In this document: piece after piece, positions 1 through 7,869 of the stretch
Layout: every line of letters begins with the position of its first letter
How positions within the stretch are numbered: position 1 is the stretch's first letter
Origin: Actinoplanes octamycinicus
Lineage (GTDB): Bacteria; Actinomycetota; Actinomycetes; Mycobacteriales; Micromonosporaceae
Assembly (NCBI RefSeq): GCF_014205225.1
Contig: NZ_JACHNB010000001.1
Span: 2,833,501 to 2,897,500, forward strand
Length of the DNA: 64,000 nt
Direction of reading: 5' to 3'
Position numbers and translations under genes: made by a program
Notes under the pieces: model-generated
The model's input: the letters and a program-made list of their open reading frames with translations, nothing else
Told to the model about the DNA's origin: nothing
The model's database searches: none

Positions 1-147
1 GGCGCCGTCCGGCCGGTGCAGGCCGCCGGCCATCAGCTCCGGATCGGCGAAGGCGAACGACGAGGTCTGGTAGATCGGCACCGCGAGGGGCGTGCTGTGC
101 TCCGGGACCGGTGCGGTGACGTGGACCATGCGGGTGTCGGGATGCAT
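1..147 (-). CDS. Cys/Met metabolism PLP-dependent enzyme, N-terminal fragment
   Basis: Only the first 49 codons lie in the window; the gene runs off the left edge. The ATG is at 147 (a second possible ATG is at 129). The peptide reads MHPDTRMVHV, then STPLAVPIYQTSSFAFADPE, which is the N-terminal pattern of cystathionine gamma-synthase / methionine gamma-lyase / O-acetylhomoserine sulfhydrylase enzymes (PL-x-x-PIYQTS-x-F). These are cytoplasmic pyridoxal-phosphate enzymes of transsulfuration or methionine breakdown. The lysine that binds PLP is outside the window, so the exact reaction cannot be named. It diverges from a MocR-type regulator, which suggests that regulator may control it; that link is inferred from position only. 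Confidence 0.75.
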   Translation of the reverse strand, partial: MHPDTRMVHVTAPVPEHSTPLAVPIYQTSSFAFADPELMAGGLHRPDGA

Positions 148-195
148 ACCCCGATGTTGCGCACGGTCATCGGATCGGTACAGGGCCAATGCCGG

Positions 196-201
196 TATAT
201 T
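196..201 (+). promoter_or_regulatory. -10 element TATATT of a probably leaderless MocR transcript
   Basis: TATATT ends nine bases before the ATG at 211, so a transcript would start at or next to the start codon. No Shine-Dalgarno sequence is seen before the ATG, which agrees with a leaderless mRNA, common in actinobacteria. No good -35 hexamer is visible. The 63-bp divergent region (148-210) would have to hold the operators for both genes. Confidence 0.4.
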
Positions 202-210
202 GGTTCGCCG

Positions 211-1800
211 ATGAGTCCAATCTCGCCCGCCGACCTCGCCGCCCGGCTCGGCCGCTGGTCCGCCGGCCGCGGCCCGCTCTACCTGCTGCTGGCCGGCCGG
301 CTCCGGGCCCTGATCGACGACGGCGAGCTGCCGCCGGGCACCGGGCTGCCCACCGACCGGGCGCTGGCCGCCGGGCTCTCCGCCGGGCGGACCACCGTGG
401 TCGCCGCCTACGACCTGCTGCGCCAGGAGGGCCGGCTGGTCCGGCGGCAGGGGAGCGGCACCTGGGTGGCCGGGTCCGCGCCCGGCCCGCTGAACGCCAC
501 CGAGCCGACCGTCAACCCGGTCTTCCTGCACCTGCTCGACCCGCCCGACCACGTGGCGCAGTTCGCCTGCGCCGGGCCGACCGGGGCGCCGCCCGCGGTG
601 CCGGCCGCCTACCGGGCCGCGCTCGCCGGGCTGGGCGGGCCGGACCTCGGCTACCACCCGGCCGGGCATCCGCGGTTGCGGGCCGCGCTGGCCGAGCGCT
701 ACACGACCCGCGGGGTGCCGACCACGCCCGAGCAGATCCTGGTCACCACCGGCGGCCAGCAGGGGCTGGCGCTGCTGGCCCGGGCGCTGATCGCGCCCGG
801 CGCCGAGGTGGTGCTGCAGGCGCCGACCTATCCGGGCGCGCTGGAGATCTTCCGCGAGTCGGCGGCGGCATTGCTGCCGGTCACGACCGACGATTTCCGG
901 TACGCCGCCGCGCTGTCCCGGCGGCCGGCGATGGCGTACCTGATCGCCCGGTGTCACAACCCCTCCGGGCGCCACCTCCCGGCCGCCGACCGGGAGCGGA
1001 TCGTGGCGGCGGCGCTGGACACCGGGGTGCCGCTGGTGGTCGACGACGTGCTCGCCGAGCTGGCGTTCCCGCCGGGTCCCGGCCCCGCCTTCCCGGACGC
1101 GCCTCCACCCCGGAGCGCGTCCCTTCCTGCCACGCCCAGTTCTTCCGGCGCGCCCGCTGCCCGGGACGCGTCTCCGCTCCGAGGGGCGTCTCTTCCTGTC
1201 ACGCCCGCTGTCCAGGGCGCGTCTGCTCTCACCCCGCCGCTGGCGGCGCTCGCTCCGGACGCTGACCAGCTGATCACCGTGGGGTCGCTGAGCAAGCTGG
1301 TCTGGGGCGGCCTGCGGATCGGCTGGGTGCGGGCGCAGCCGGCGCTGATCGGCCGGCTCGCCCGGCTCAAGGCGGTGATCGACCTGGGCAGCGGAGTTCT
1401 CGACCAGCTCGCCGCGGTGGAGCTGATCGAAGGGCTGGACACGCTGGTCGCCGAGCGCTCCGAGCTGCTCCGGGCCCGGCACGACCACCTCTGCGCCGAG
1501 GTGCGGCGGCAGCTGCCGGAGTGGGAGTTCGAGCCGGCCGAGGGCGGGCAGACGCTGTGGGTGCGGTTGCCCGGCGCGGACGCGGCGTCCTACGCGCAGG
1601 CGGCGCTGCGGGAGGGGGTCGCGGTGCTGCCCGGCGGCTCACTCGACCCGTCCGGCGGCAGCCTGGACCGCCTGCGCATCCCGTTCGTGGCGGAACCGGC
1701 GGCGCTCAGCGCGGGCGTCCGGGCGATGGCCACGGCCTGGCGAGCGTTCGCCGGCCGGGCGGCGGCCACCCCGCCACCCCTGCCGGCGATCGCGGTCTGA
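211..1800 (+). CDS. MocR-family (GntR/aminotransferase) transcriptional regulator
   Basis: A 529-residue regulator with an N-terminal GntR winged helix (about residues 20-85: [18 protein letters not shown], then YDLLRQEGRL) fused to a fold-type I aminotransferase domain (about 120-510). The PLP-binding lysine is in GSLSKLVWGG (Lys362), and GGQQGLALLARAL and CHNPSG are typical of the family. MocR proteins bind PLP or amino-acid adducts and control vitamin B6 or amino-acid genes. The ATG at 211 is chosen because the GntR domain begins just after it; longer versions would run through the divergent promoter. Residues about 292-348 are an unusual Pro/Ser/Ala-rich insertion just before the lysine strand, with three imperfect copies of a (G/R)(A/S)SLP-x-TP-like unit. 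The divergent PLP-enzyme gene is its likely target. Confidence 0.85.
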   Translation: MSPISPADLAARLGRWSAGRGPLYLLLAGRLRALIDDGELPPGTGLPTDRALAAGLSAGRTTVVAAYDLLRQEGRLVRRQGSGTWVAGSAPGPLNATEPTVNPVFLHLLDPPDHVAQFACAGPTGAPPAVPAAYRAALAGLGGPDLGYHPAGHPRLRAALAERYTTRGVPTTPEQILVTTGGQQGLALLARALIAPGAEVVLQAPTYPGALEIFRESAAALLPVTTDDFRYAAALSRRPAMAYLIARCHNPSGRHLPAADRERIVAAALDTGVPLVVDDVLAELAFPPGPGPAFPDAPPPRSASLPATPSSSGAPAARDASPLRGASLPVTPAVQGASALTPPLAALAPDADQLITVGSLSKLVWGGLRIGWVRAQPALIGRLARLKAVIDLGSGVLDQLAAVELIEGLDTLVAERSELLRARHDHLCAEVRRQLPEWEFEPAEGGQTLWVRLPGADAASYAQAALREGVAVLPGGSLDPSGGSLDRLRIPFVAEPAALSAGVRAMATAWRAFAGRAAATPPPLPAIAV

Positions 1801-1801
1801 A

Positions 1802-3211
1802 CTAGCTCTCGGCGGCCGCGGCCGGGAGCTTGGCGACCTCGGGCTCCTCGGCGGGCGGGGTGACCAGTGCGGCCGCGGACAGCACCTCGGTCTCCTCGTC
1901 GTCCGCGGGCTTCCGCGCCTCTTCACCCGCGCCGTTCGGCTGGGCCGGGAGAACGGTCGTCTTGTCGCCGTCGGCCGGCGTCGCCTGCGCCGGGAGAGCC
2001 GTCGTCTTGTCGCCGTCGGCCGGCGTCACCTGCGCCGGGAGAGCCGTCGCCTTGTCGCCGTCGGCCGGGGCCGGCTCGGCCTTCGCCGTGGGCGGGGTCG
2101 CTGCCGCCTTCGCGGCGGCCGATGCCGGCTGAGTGGCTGCCGCTGCCGCCTTCGCGGCGGCCGGTGCGGGTCGCGCCGGGAGGGCGGTCGTCTTCTCCTC
2201 CTGCGCCGGGAGGGCGGTCGTCTTCTCCTCGTCCGCCGGCACCTGGGCTGAGGCCGCCGCGGCGGTCACCGGCGTGCTTGCCGGGGTGGGCTTCGCCGGG
2301 ACCGGTGCGGTTGCCGGGAGGACCATCGCGACGGTCTGGTCGCCGTCGGGCGGGGTGGTGGCGAGCGGCTGGGAGGCGGTTTTTCCGGTGCTCGGGGCAA
2401 TAGTTGAATTAGTGGTAATGCCGGAGTTATTAGAATTCGGGGCGGGATTGGCGACATTTGCTGCCACGGCGGGCCTTGCCGGGGTAGTGGCTGCTGCCGA
2501 CGGGATGGCCACCGTCGGGTCGGCTCCGACCGTACCGAAAATCTGGGTCTTGTCGTCCTGAGCCGCAACCGGCGCAGCGGTCTGAGCCGCGACCGGCGCA
2601 GCGGTCTGAGCGGCGAGCGGCGCAGCGGTCTGAGCGGCGAGCGGTGCGGGGCGCTGGGTCGGGATGGCGACCGTCGGGTCGGCCGGGCGACGGGACGGCA
2701 TCGGCTGCGCGGTGCGCAGGACCGTGGTCTCGGCCGCCGCGACGGTCTCGCCGGCCACCTTGGCGGAGCCGCGGAACCGGCCGATCTCACCGATGATCGG
2801 CAGCACCGGCGGCTCGTAGCGGGCCCAGCGGCGAGCGCTCAGCGCGGTGCACAGCAGTGGCACGGCGAGCAGCGCGGCCAGGCCGTAGCCCGGGCGGCTC
2901 AGGTCGAAGTCGGTTTTCACCACGTCCGGCGGCCAGACGCCGGCGTACGACTCCGGCGCGCTCCACGCCCAGTACGTCACCCCGAGGAACGTCGCGCCGG
3001 CGAGCGTCGGACCGGCCGGCGAGATCGGCGAGAACGCCATGATCGCGTAGAGGATCCCGGCGAAGATCAGCAGCAGCAGGCCGCTCACCGACTCGGCCGT
3101 GAACATGTCCCGACCGCGGCTGACCAGGTCGTGGGTGAAGCCGACGCCGGCCAGGACCCAGATGGCGGGGGCGAGCACGAGCGCGTACAGGATCGACCGG
3201 AGGTGACGCAT
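1802..3211 (-). CDS. Membrane protein with long repeat-rich acidic/Thr C-terminal tail
   Basis: A 469-residue protein with no family I recognise. The first ~155 residues hold about four hydrophobic segments (ILYALVLAPAIWVLAGV, GLLLLIFAGILYAIMAF, a segment around ATFLGVTYWAW, and AALLAVPLLCTALSA). The remaining ~310 residues are Ala/Pro/Thr-rich, probably disordered and cytoplasmic. The tail repeats an acidic-Thr-hydrophobic motif about ten times: DPTVAIP, DDKTQIF, GDQTVAM, DEEKTTAL, DGDKTTAL, DGDKTTVL, DDEETEVL and variants, separated by blocks such as TAAPVAAQ. The start at 3211 (MRHLRS) puts the first membrane segment at the N-terminus. Function is unknown; the Thr motifs resemble phosphothreonine sites read by FHA domains, which is a guess from motif shape. 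It is divergent from the thioesterase gene. Confidence 0.7.
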   Translation of the reverse strand: MRHLRSILYALVLAPAIWVLAGVGFTHDLVSRGRDMFTAESVSGLLLLIFAGILYAIMAFSPISPAGPTLAGATFLGVTYWAWSAPESYAGVWPPDVVKTDFDLSRPGYGLAALLAVPLLCTALSARRWARYEPPVLPIIGEIGRFRGSAKVAGETVAAAETTVLRTAQPMPSRRPADPTVAIPTQRPAPLAAQTAAPLAAQTAAPVAAQTAAPVAAQDDKTQIFGTVGADPTVAIPSAAATTPARPAVAANVANPAPNSNNSGITTNSTIAPSTGKTASQPLATTPPDGDQTVAMVLPATAPVPAKPTPASTPVTAAAASAQVPADEEKTTALPAQEEKTTALPARPAPAAAKAAAAATQPASAAAKAAATPPTAKAEPAPADGDKATALPAQVTPADGDKTTALPAQATPADGDKTTVLPAQPNGAGEEARKPADDEETEVLSAAALVTPPAEEPEVAKLPAAAAES

Positions 3212-3269
3212 GATCCGGCACGCTACCTCGGCTCGGCAACGACCGCTAAGTCCGCCGTATGGTGCCGGG

Positions 3270-3803
3270 ATGGACGAGCAACACCAAGGTCGACCGATCG
3301 CTGACAGCCGGGTCACCCTCAGTAAGATCATGACGGCGGTCGACGTCAATCTCTACGGCACCGTGCACGGCGGGGTGCTGATGAAGTTCGTCGACGACGT
3401 GGCCGGCGCGGCCGCCGCCCGGCACAGCGGGGGCACCGCGGTCACCGCCGCGATCGACGAGATCGTCTTCCTGGAGCCGGTCCGGGTGGGCGACCTGGTG
3501 CACGCGTACGCGCAGGTCAACTGGACCGGCAAGAGTTCGATGGAGGTCGGCGTCAAGCTGACCGGCGAGCGCTGGGACGAGGTCGGCGGCACCCCGGTCC
3601 CGGTGGCCACCGCCTACCTGGTCTTCGTGGCGGTCGATGTGGCCGGCAAGCCCCGCACGGTCCCGCCGGTGTTGCTCGCCGACCCGGACGACAAGCGCCG
3701 GTTCAAGGAAGCGCTGATCCGCCGTGACCATCGTCTCGCCCGCCGCCGGGCGATCCAGCGGGCCCGGGCCGAGCAGCAAGAGGGTCCGCAGCCGGGTTGG
3801 TGA
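3270..3803 (+). CDS. Acyl-CoA thioesterase, hotdog fold (YciA/BACH type)
   Basis: A 177-residue cytoplasmic thioesterase expected to hydrolyse acyl-CoA to free acid and CoA. The hotdog signature is clear: MTAVDVNLYGTVHGGVLMKF (N-x-x-G-x-x-HGG) followed by a helix and TAAIDEIVFLEPVRVGDLV, as in YciA and brain acyl-CoA hydrolase relatives. The C-terminal ~35 residues are Arg-rich and unusual only in charge. The start at 3270 (MDEQHQ) is chosen because the conserved domain begins shortly after it. The acetoacetyl-CoA synthetase gene starts 15 bp downstream on the same strand, so the two probably share a transcript and act on acyl-CoA pools. The physiological acyl chain is not known. Confidence 0.85.
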   Translation: MDEQHQGRPIADSRVTLSKIMTAVDVNLYGTVHGGVLMKFVDDVAGAAAARHSGGTAVTAAIDEIVFLEPVRVGDLVHAYAQVNWTGKSSMEVGVKLTGERWDEVGGTPVPVATAYLVFVAVDVAGKPRTVPPVLLADPDDKRRFKEALIRRDHRLARRRAIQRARAEQQEGPQPGW

Positions 3804-3818
3804 ACGTAGGGTGGGCGC

Positions 3819-5759
3819 ATGACGGTGACGATGGGCACAGTCCTCTGGGAGCCGCCGGCCGACGTCCGGCAGACCTCCCGGATCGGCGACTATCTGACCT
3901 GGCTGGAGCGGGAGCGCGGGCTGAGCTTCGCCGACTATCCGGCACTGTGGGAGTGGTCGGTCACCGACCTCGCCGGGTTCTGGAGCTCCATCTGGGACTA
4001 CTTCGCCGTGCTGGCCCACGATCCGCCGACCGCCGTCCTGGGCGACACCCTGATGCCGGGGGCCCGGTGGTTCCCCGGCGCCACGCTGAACTACGCGGAG
4101 AACGTGCTGCGGATGCCCGGCATCGGCGACGACGAGCCGGTCGTGCTGGCGTACTCGCACAGTCGCGAACCGCTCACCCTGACCGCGCGGCAGCTCCGTG
4201 AGCAGGTGCGGCGCGTGCGTGCCGGGCTGGCGGCCCGGGGGGTCGGCAAGGGCGACCGGGTCGCCGCCTACGCGCCGAACATCCCGGAGACCTACGTGCT
4301 GATGCTGGCCACCGCCAGCCTCGGGGCGATCTTCTCGTCCTGCGCGCCGGAGTTCGGGTCGCGCAGTGTGATCGACCGGTGGAGCCAGATCGCGCCGAAG
4401 GTGCTGGTGGCGGTCGACGGCTACAAATACGGCGACAAGTCGGTCGATCGTCGCGCTGAGGTCGAGGCGATTGTCGCGGCCTTGCCGTCGCTGGAGCACG
4501 TTGTCACGATCGGTTACCTGGGTACCTCAGGCGATTTCTCCGATCTGGACGGGCCGGACGAGCTGACCTTCGAGCCGGTCCCGTTCGACCACCCGCTCTA
4601 CGTGCTCTACAGCTCCGGCACCACCGGCCTGCCCAAGCCGATCGTGCACGGCCACGGCGGCATCCTGCTGGAGCACCTCAAGATCCTGGCCCTGCACCAC
4701 GACCTGGGCCCGTCCGACCGGTTCTTCTGGTTCACCACCACCGGCTGGATGATGTGGAACTACCTGGCCAGCGGCCCGGCCGTGGGCGCGGCGATCGTGC
4801 TGTTCGACGGCAACCCGGGCTGGCCGTCGCTGGACACCCTCTGGGATCTGATCGACACCGCCGGGATCACCTATTTCGGTACGTCGGCGCCGTTCCTGAT
4901 GGCGTGCCGCAAGGCCGGCCTCACTCCGCGGAAGAGGCTGAAGGGTCTCGGCTCGACCGGCGCGCCGCTGCCCGCCGAGGGCTTCGCCTGGGTCTATCAG
5001 GCGGTCGGCCGGGACCTGCAGCTGCTCTCGCTCTCCGGCGGCACCGACGTGTGCACCGGCTTCGTCGGCGGCGCGCCGCTGCTCCCGGTCCGCGCCGGGG
5101 TGATCTCCGGGCGGAGCCTGGGCGCCCGGGTGGAGGCCTACGACCCGAGCGGCGAACCGGTCGTCGGCGAGCTGGGCGAGCTGGTGATCAGCGCGCCGAT
5201 GCCGAGCATGCCGGTCGGTTTCTGGAACGACCCGGACGGCTCGCGCTACCGGGAGGCCTACTTCGACGTCTTCCCCGGCGTCTGGCGGCACGGCGACTGG
5301 ATCACCATCGGGGAGGACGGCAGCTGCGTGATCACCGGCCGGTCCGACGCCACCCTGAACCGGGGCGGGGTCCGGCTCGGCACGTCGGAGTTCTACTCGG
5401 TGGTGGAGAGCCTGCCGGAGATCGCCGACTCGCTGGTGGTGCACCTGGACGCGGCCGACGACCCGAACGGCGAGCTGCTGCTCTTCGTGGTGCCGGCCGA
5501 GGGCGTCGAGGTGGACGACGCGCTGCGCGCGAAGATCGCCCGGGAGCTGCGCGGGTCGCTGTCCCCGCGGCACATCCCGGACACCATCCACGCGGTACGC
5601 GCGGTGCCGCGCACCCTGTCCGCGAAGAAGCTGGAGGTGCCGGTGAAACGGATCCTCACCGGCACCCCGATCGAGTCGGCGGCGGCCAAGGGCGCCCTGG
5701 CCAACCCGGAGTCGCTGACCGCCTTCGCCGAGCTGGCCCGGGAGCGGTCCAGGCGCTAG
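3819..5759 (+). CDS. Acetoacetyl-CoA synthetase (acetoacetate-CoA ligase)
   Basis: A 646-residue member of the ANL adenylating superfamily. It activates acetoacetate with ATP to the acyl-AMP and then to acetoacetyl-CoA. The P-loop-like A3 motif is YSSGTTGLPKPIVHGHGG, followed by WFTTTGWMMWNY, the SGGTDVCTGF motif, the GDW motif, and the C-terminal lysine region PRTLSAKKLEVPVKR. Length and the N-terminal WEPP...YLTWLERERGLSFADY region match acetoacetate-CoA ligase better than acetyl-CoA synthetase. The ATG at 3819 lies just after the thioesterase stop; a second ATG at 3831 is also possible. Its stop abuts the stop of the convergent TIGR03089 gene. Likely role: ketone-body or polyhydroxybutyrate-linked carbon use. 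Confidence 0.88.
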   Translation: MTVTMGTVLWEPPADVRQTSRIGDYLTWLERERGLSFADYPALWEWSVTDLAGFWSSIWDYFAVLAHDPPTAVLGDTLMPGARWFPGATLNYAENVLRMPGIGDDEPVVLAYSHSREPLTLTARQLREQVRRVRAGLAARGVGKGDRVAAYAPNIPETYVLMLATASLGAIFSSCAPEFGSRSVIDRWSQIAPKVLVAVDGYKYGDKSVDRRAEVEAIVAALPSLEHVVTIGYLGTSGDFSDLDGPDELTFEPVPFDHPLYVLYSSGTTGLPKPIVHGHGGILLEHLKILALHHDLGPSDRFFWFTTTGWMMWNYLASGPAVGAAIVLFDGNPGWPSLDTLWDLIDTAGITYFGTSAPFLMACRKAGLTPRKRLKGLGSTGAPLPAEGFAWVYQAVGRDLQLLSLSGGTDVCTGFVGGAPLLPVRAGVISGRSLGARVEAYDPSGEPVVGELGELVISAPMPSMPVGFWNDPDGSRYREAYFDVFPGVWRHGDWITIGEDGSCVITGRSDATLNRGGVRLGTSEFYSVVESLPEIADSLVVHLDAADDPNGELLLFVVPAEGVEVDDALRAKIARELRGSLSPRHIPDTIHAVRAVPRTLSAKKLEVPVKRILTGTPIESAAAKGALANPESLTAFAELARERSRR

Positions 5760-6497
5760 CTAGGCGCTCAGCACCAGGCTGACCTTCTCCGCGGTGACCC
5801 GGGCGTCCAGCTTGGTCTCGTCCAGGTGGGCGCAGAGCACCGCGGACGCCCCGGCGACCAGCGGCGCCAGCAGCCAGTCGACCGGGTCCGGGTGGATCGT
5901 GACGTCGAACAGGACCCGGTCGCCGGCGCCGAAGCCGAGCTGGGCGGCCCGCTCGTGCGCCGCCTCCAGGACGTCCTGGTGGCTCAGCTCGATCGGCCCG
6001 GCGAAGGCCCGGTCGGCCGGACCGACCGGCTCGCCGCGGAAGTGGTCGCCGTGGTTGCGCACCTCGGTGACGAAGTCGGCGTACCCGGCGGGCACCTCGC
6101 GCAGCGGCATGGCGAGCGGGAGCAGGCCGGTCGCGTACCGGTCCAGGGTGGGCCAGGCGGCCGCCCGGTCCACCCGGTCCGGGGTGGTGAACAGCGCCTC
6201 CACCGGCTGCGGGTCGCCGCCCAGGTCGGCCAGGTCGGCGGCCAGCCCGGCGGCCGACACGCCGAGCAGCACGGCGGCGGTCTGCCAGTGCGGCGGCAGG
6301 AGCAGCGCGACGCTGTCGCCGTGCCCCAGGCCGATGCCGTCGACCAGCAGGTTCGCCGTCTTGGACACCCAGTTGTCGAGGGTCGCGCCGGACAGCTCGG
6401 CACGGTCGCCGGTGGCGTCGTCATACCAGGTGAGCAGCGGTGCGGCCGGGTCGTGCCGGACGGCTTCCGCGAGCGCCTGCGGGATCGTGGTCATCAT
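5760..6497 (-). CDS. TIGR03089 family protein (short AMP-binding-like)
   Basis: A 245-residue protein matching the actinobacterial TIGR03089 family: an N-terminal piece that looks like the start of an AMP-binding enzyme (PQALAEAVRHDPAAPLLTWYD, then DGIGLGHGDSVALLLPPHWQ) but without the ATP-binding SGTTG motif or the C-terminal lysine domain. It is therefore not expected to be an active ligase. The ATG at 6497 is preferred because AAGGTGAG lies five bases upstream; a GTG at 6503 and an ATG at 6494 are alternatives. In other actinobacteria this family sits next to glycosyltransferase and mannose-1-phosphate guanylyltransferase genes, as here. Function is not established. Confidence 0.8.
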   Translation of the reverse strand: MMTTIPQALAEAVRHDPAAPLLTWYDDATGDRAELSGATLDNWVSKTANLLVDGIGLGHGDSVALLLPPHWQTAAVLLGVSAAGLAADLADLGGDPQPVEALFTTPDRVDRAAAWPTLDRYATGLLPLAMPLREVPAGYADFVTEVRNHGDHFRGEPVGPADRAFAGPIELSHQDVLEAAHERAAQLGFGAGDRVLFDVTIHPDPVDWLLAPLVAGASAVLCAHLDETKLDARVTAEKVSLVLSA

Positions 6498-6701
6498 CGT
6501 CACTCACCTTAGGCTGATTACTCACAGTGATCGCGCCGGTGCGTCTTTCCGGCATCGATTACGGCAACGTACGGCAACCACCGGCGTCGCGGACACGTCC
6601 CGGAAGCCTTCCGGGCGTACGCTCGGAGTGGATGCCGGAGACCCGTGGCATCCGCGTTCCACCGCAGCATCGGTACGTCAGAGACGCCAAGGAGATGCCT
6701 C

Positions 6702-7847
6702 GTGACCCCCGGTCGCCCCCCGCGAGTGCTGGTCGACGCCACTAGTGTCCCCGCGGACAGAGGTGGTGTCGGCAGATATGTCGACGGATTGCTCGGCGCC
6801 CTCGGGCTGCTGGGCCCGGATCGTGTGGACCTGGCCGTTGTCGCCCAGCGTTCGGATGCGGAGCGTTACCGCCGGATGCTGCCGGATGCCGAGGTCATCC
6901 CCGGTCCGGCCGCCATCGTGCACCGCCCGGCCCGGCTCGCCTGGGAGCAGACCGGCCTGCCGCTGCTGGTCCAGCAGGTCGGCGCCGAGGTGCTGCACTC
7001 GCCGTTCTACACCTGCCCGCTCCGGTCCAGCGTGCCGGTCACGGTGACCGTGCACGACGCCACCTTCTTCACCGAGCCGGAGCACTACGACAACACCAAG
7101 CGGACCTTCTTCCGCAGCGCGATCAAGACGTCGCTGCGCCGGGCCGCCCGGGTGATCGTGCCCAGCAAGGCCACCCGGGACGAGCTGATCCGGCTGCTCG
7201 ACGCCGACCCCACCAAGATCGACGTGGCCTATCACGGCGTCGACCAGTCGGCGTTCCACCTGCCGACCGAGGAGGAGAAGGCCCGGGTGCGGGCCCGGCT
7301 CGGCCTCGGCGACGCCGGCTACATCGCGTTCGTCGGCGCCAAGGAGCCACGGAAGAACGTGCCGAACCTGATCCGTGGCTGGGCCCGCGCGGTGGCCGAC
7401 TGGCCGCACCCGCCGGCCCTGGTGATCGCCGGCGGCCAGGGGCACGACGACGACATCGACCGGGCGGTCGCCGAGGTGCCGTCGCACCTGCGGCTGCTGC
7501 GCCCGGGCTACCTGCGCTACACCGACCTGCCCGGCTTCCTGGGCGGCTCGCTGGTGGCCTGCTATCCGTCCTTCGGCGAGGGTTTCGGCCTGCCGATCCT
7601 GGAGGCGATGGCGTGCGGCACCCCGGTGCTCACCACGCCCCGGCTCTCGCTGCCCGAGGTGGGCGGTGACGCGGTGGCGTACACCACCGAGGCGCCGGAG
7701 CGGATCGCCGAGGACCTGGCCGATCTGCTGCACGACGAGCCACGCCGGCAGGCGCTCGCCAAGGCGGGCTTCGACCGGGCGAAGGAGTTCACCTGGGCGT
7801 CCAGCGCGGAGGTACACGTGGCCACGTGGAACCGGGTCGCGGCTTGA
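6702..7847 (+). CDS. Glycosyltransferase family 4 (GT-B fold)
   Basis: A 381-residue glycosyltransferase, probably using a nucleotide-sugar donor such as GDP-mannose at the inner face of the membrane. The C-terminal half carries the GT4 donor-binding pattern (FVGAKEPRKNVPNLIRGW, then PSFGEGFGLPILEAMACGTP, the E-x7-E motif). The N-terminal half starts with PRVLVDATSVPADRGGVGRYV, a typical glycine-rich acceptor-side loop. The GTG at 6702 is chosen over an upstream ATG because AAGGAG lies seven bases before it. The manC gene starts 22 bp downstream on the same strand, which supports a mannosyltransferase role in cell-envelope glycan synthesis. The acceptor is unknown. Confidence 0.87.
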   Translation: MTPGRPPRVLVDATSVPADRGGVGRYVDGLLGALGLLGPDRVDLAVVAQRSDAERYRRMLPDAEVIPGPAAIVHRPARLAWEQTGLPLLVQQVGAEVLHSPFYTCPLRSSVPVTVTVHDATFFTEPEHYDNTKRTFFRSAIKTSLRRAARVIVPSKATRDELIRLLDADPTKIDVAYHGVDQSAFHLPTEEEKARVRARLGLGDAGYIAFVGAKEPRKNVPNLIRGWARAVADWPHPPALVIAGGQGHDDDIDRAVAEVPSHLRLLRPGYLRYTDLPGFLGGSLVACYPSFGEGFGLPILEAMACGTPVLTTPRLSLPEVGGDAVAYTTEAPERIAEDLADLLHDEPRRQALAKAGFDRAKEFTWASSAEVHVATWNRVAA

Positions 7848-7869
7848 TCGTCAACTAAACTCGACGCGC

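Noticed and set aside
3246..4499. Long minus-strand frames opposite the thioesterase, synthetase and other conserved genes
   Set aside because: They are His/Arg/Pro-rich mirror frames of well-supported genes, a known artefact of high GC content.
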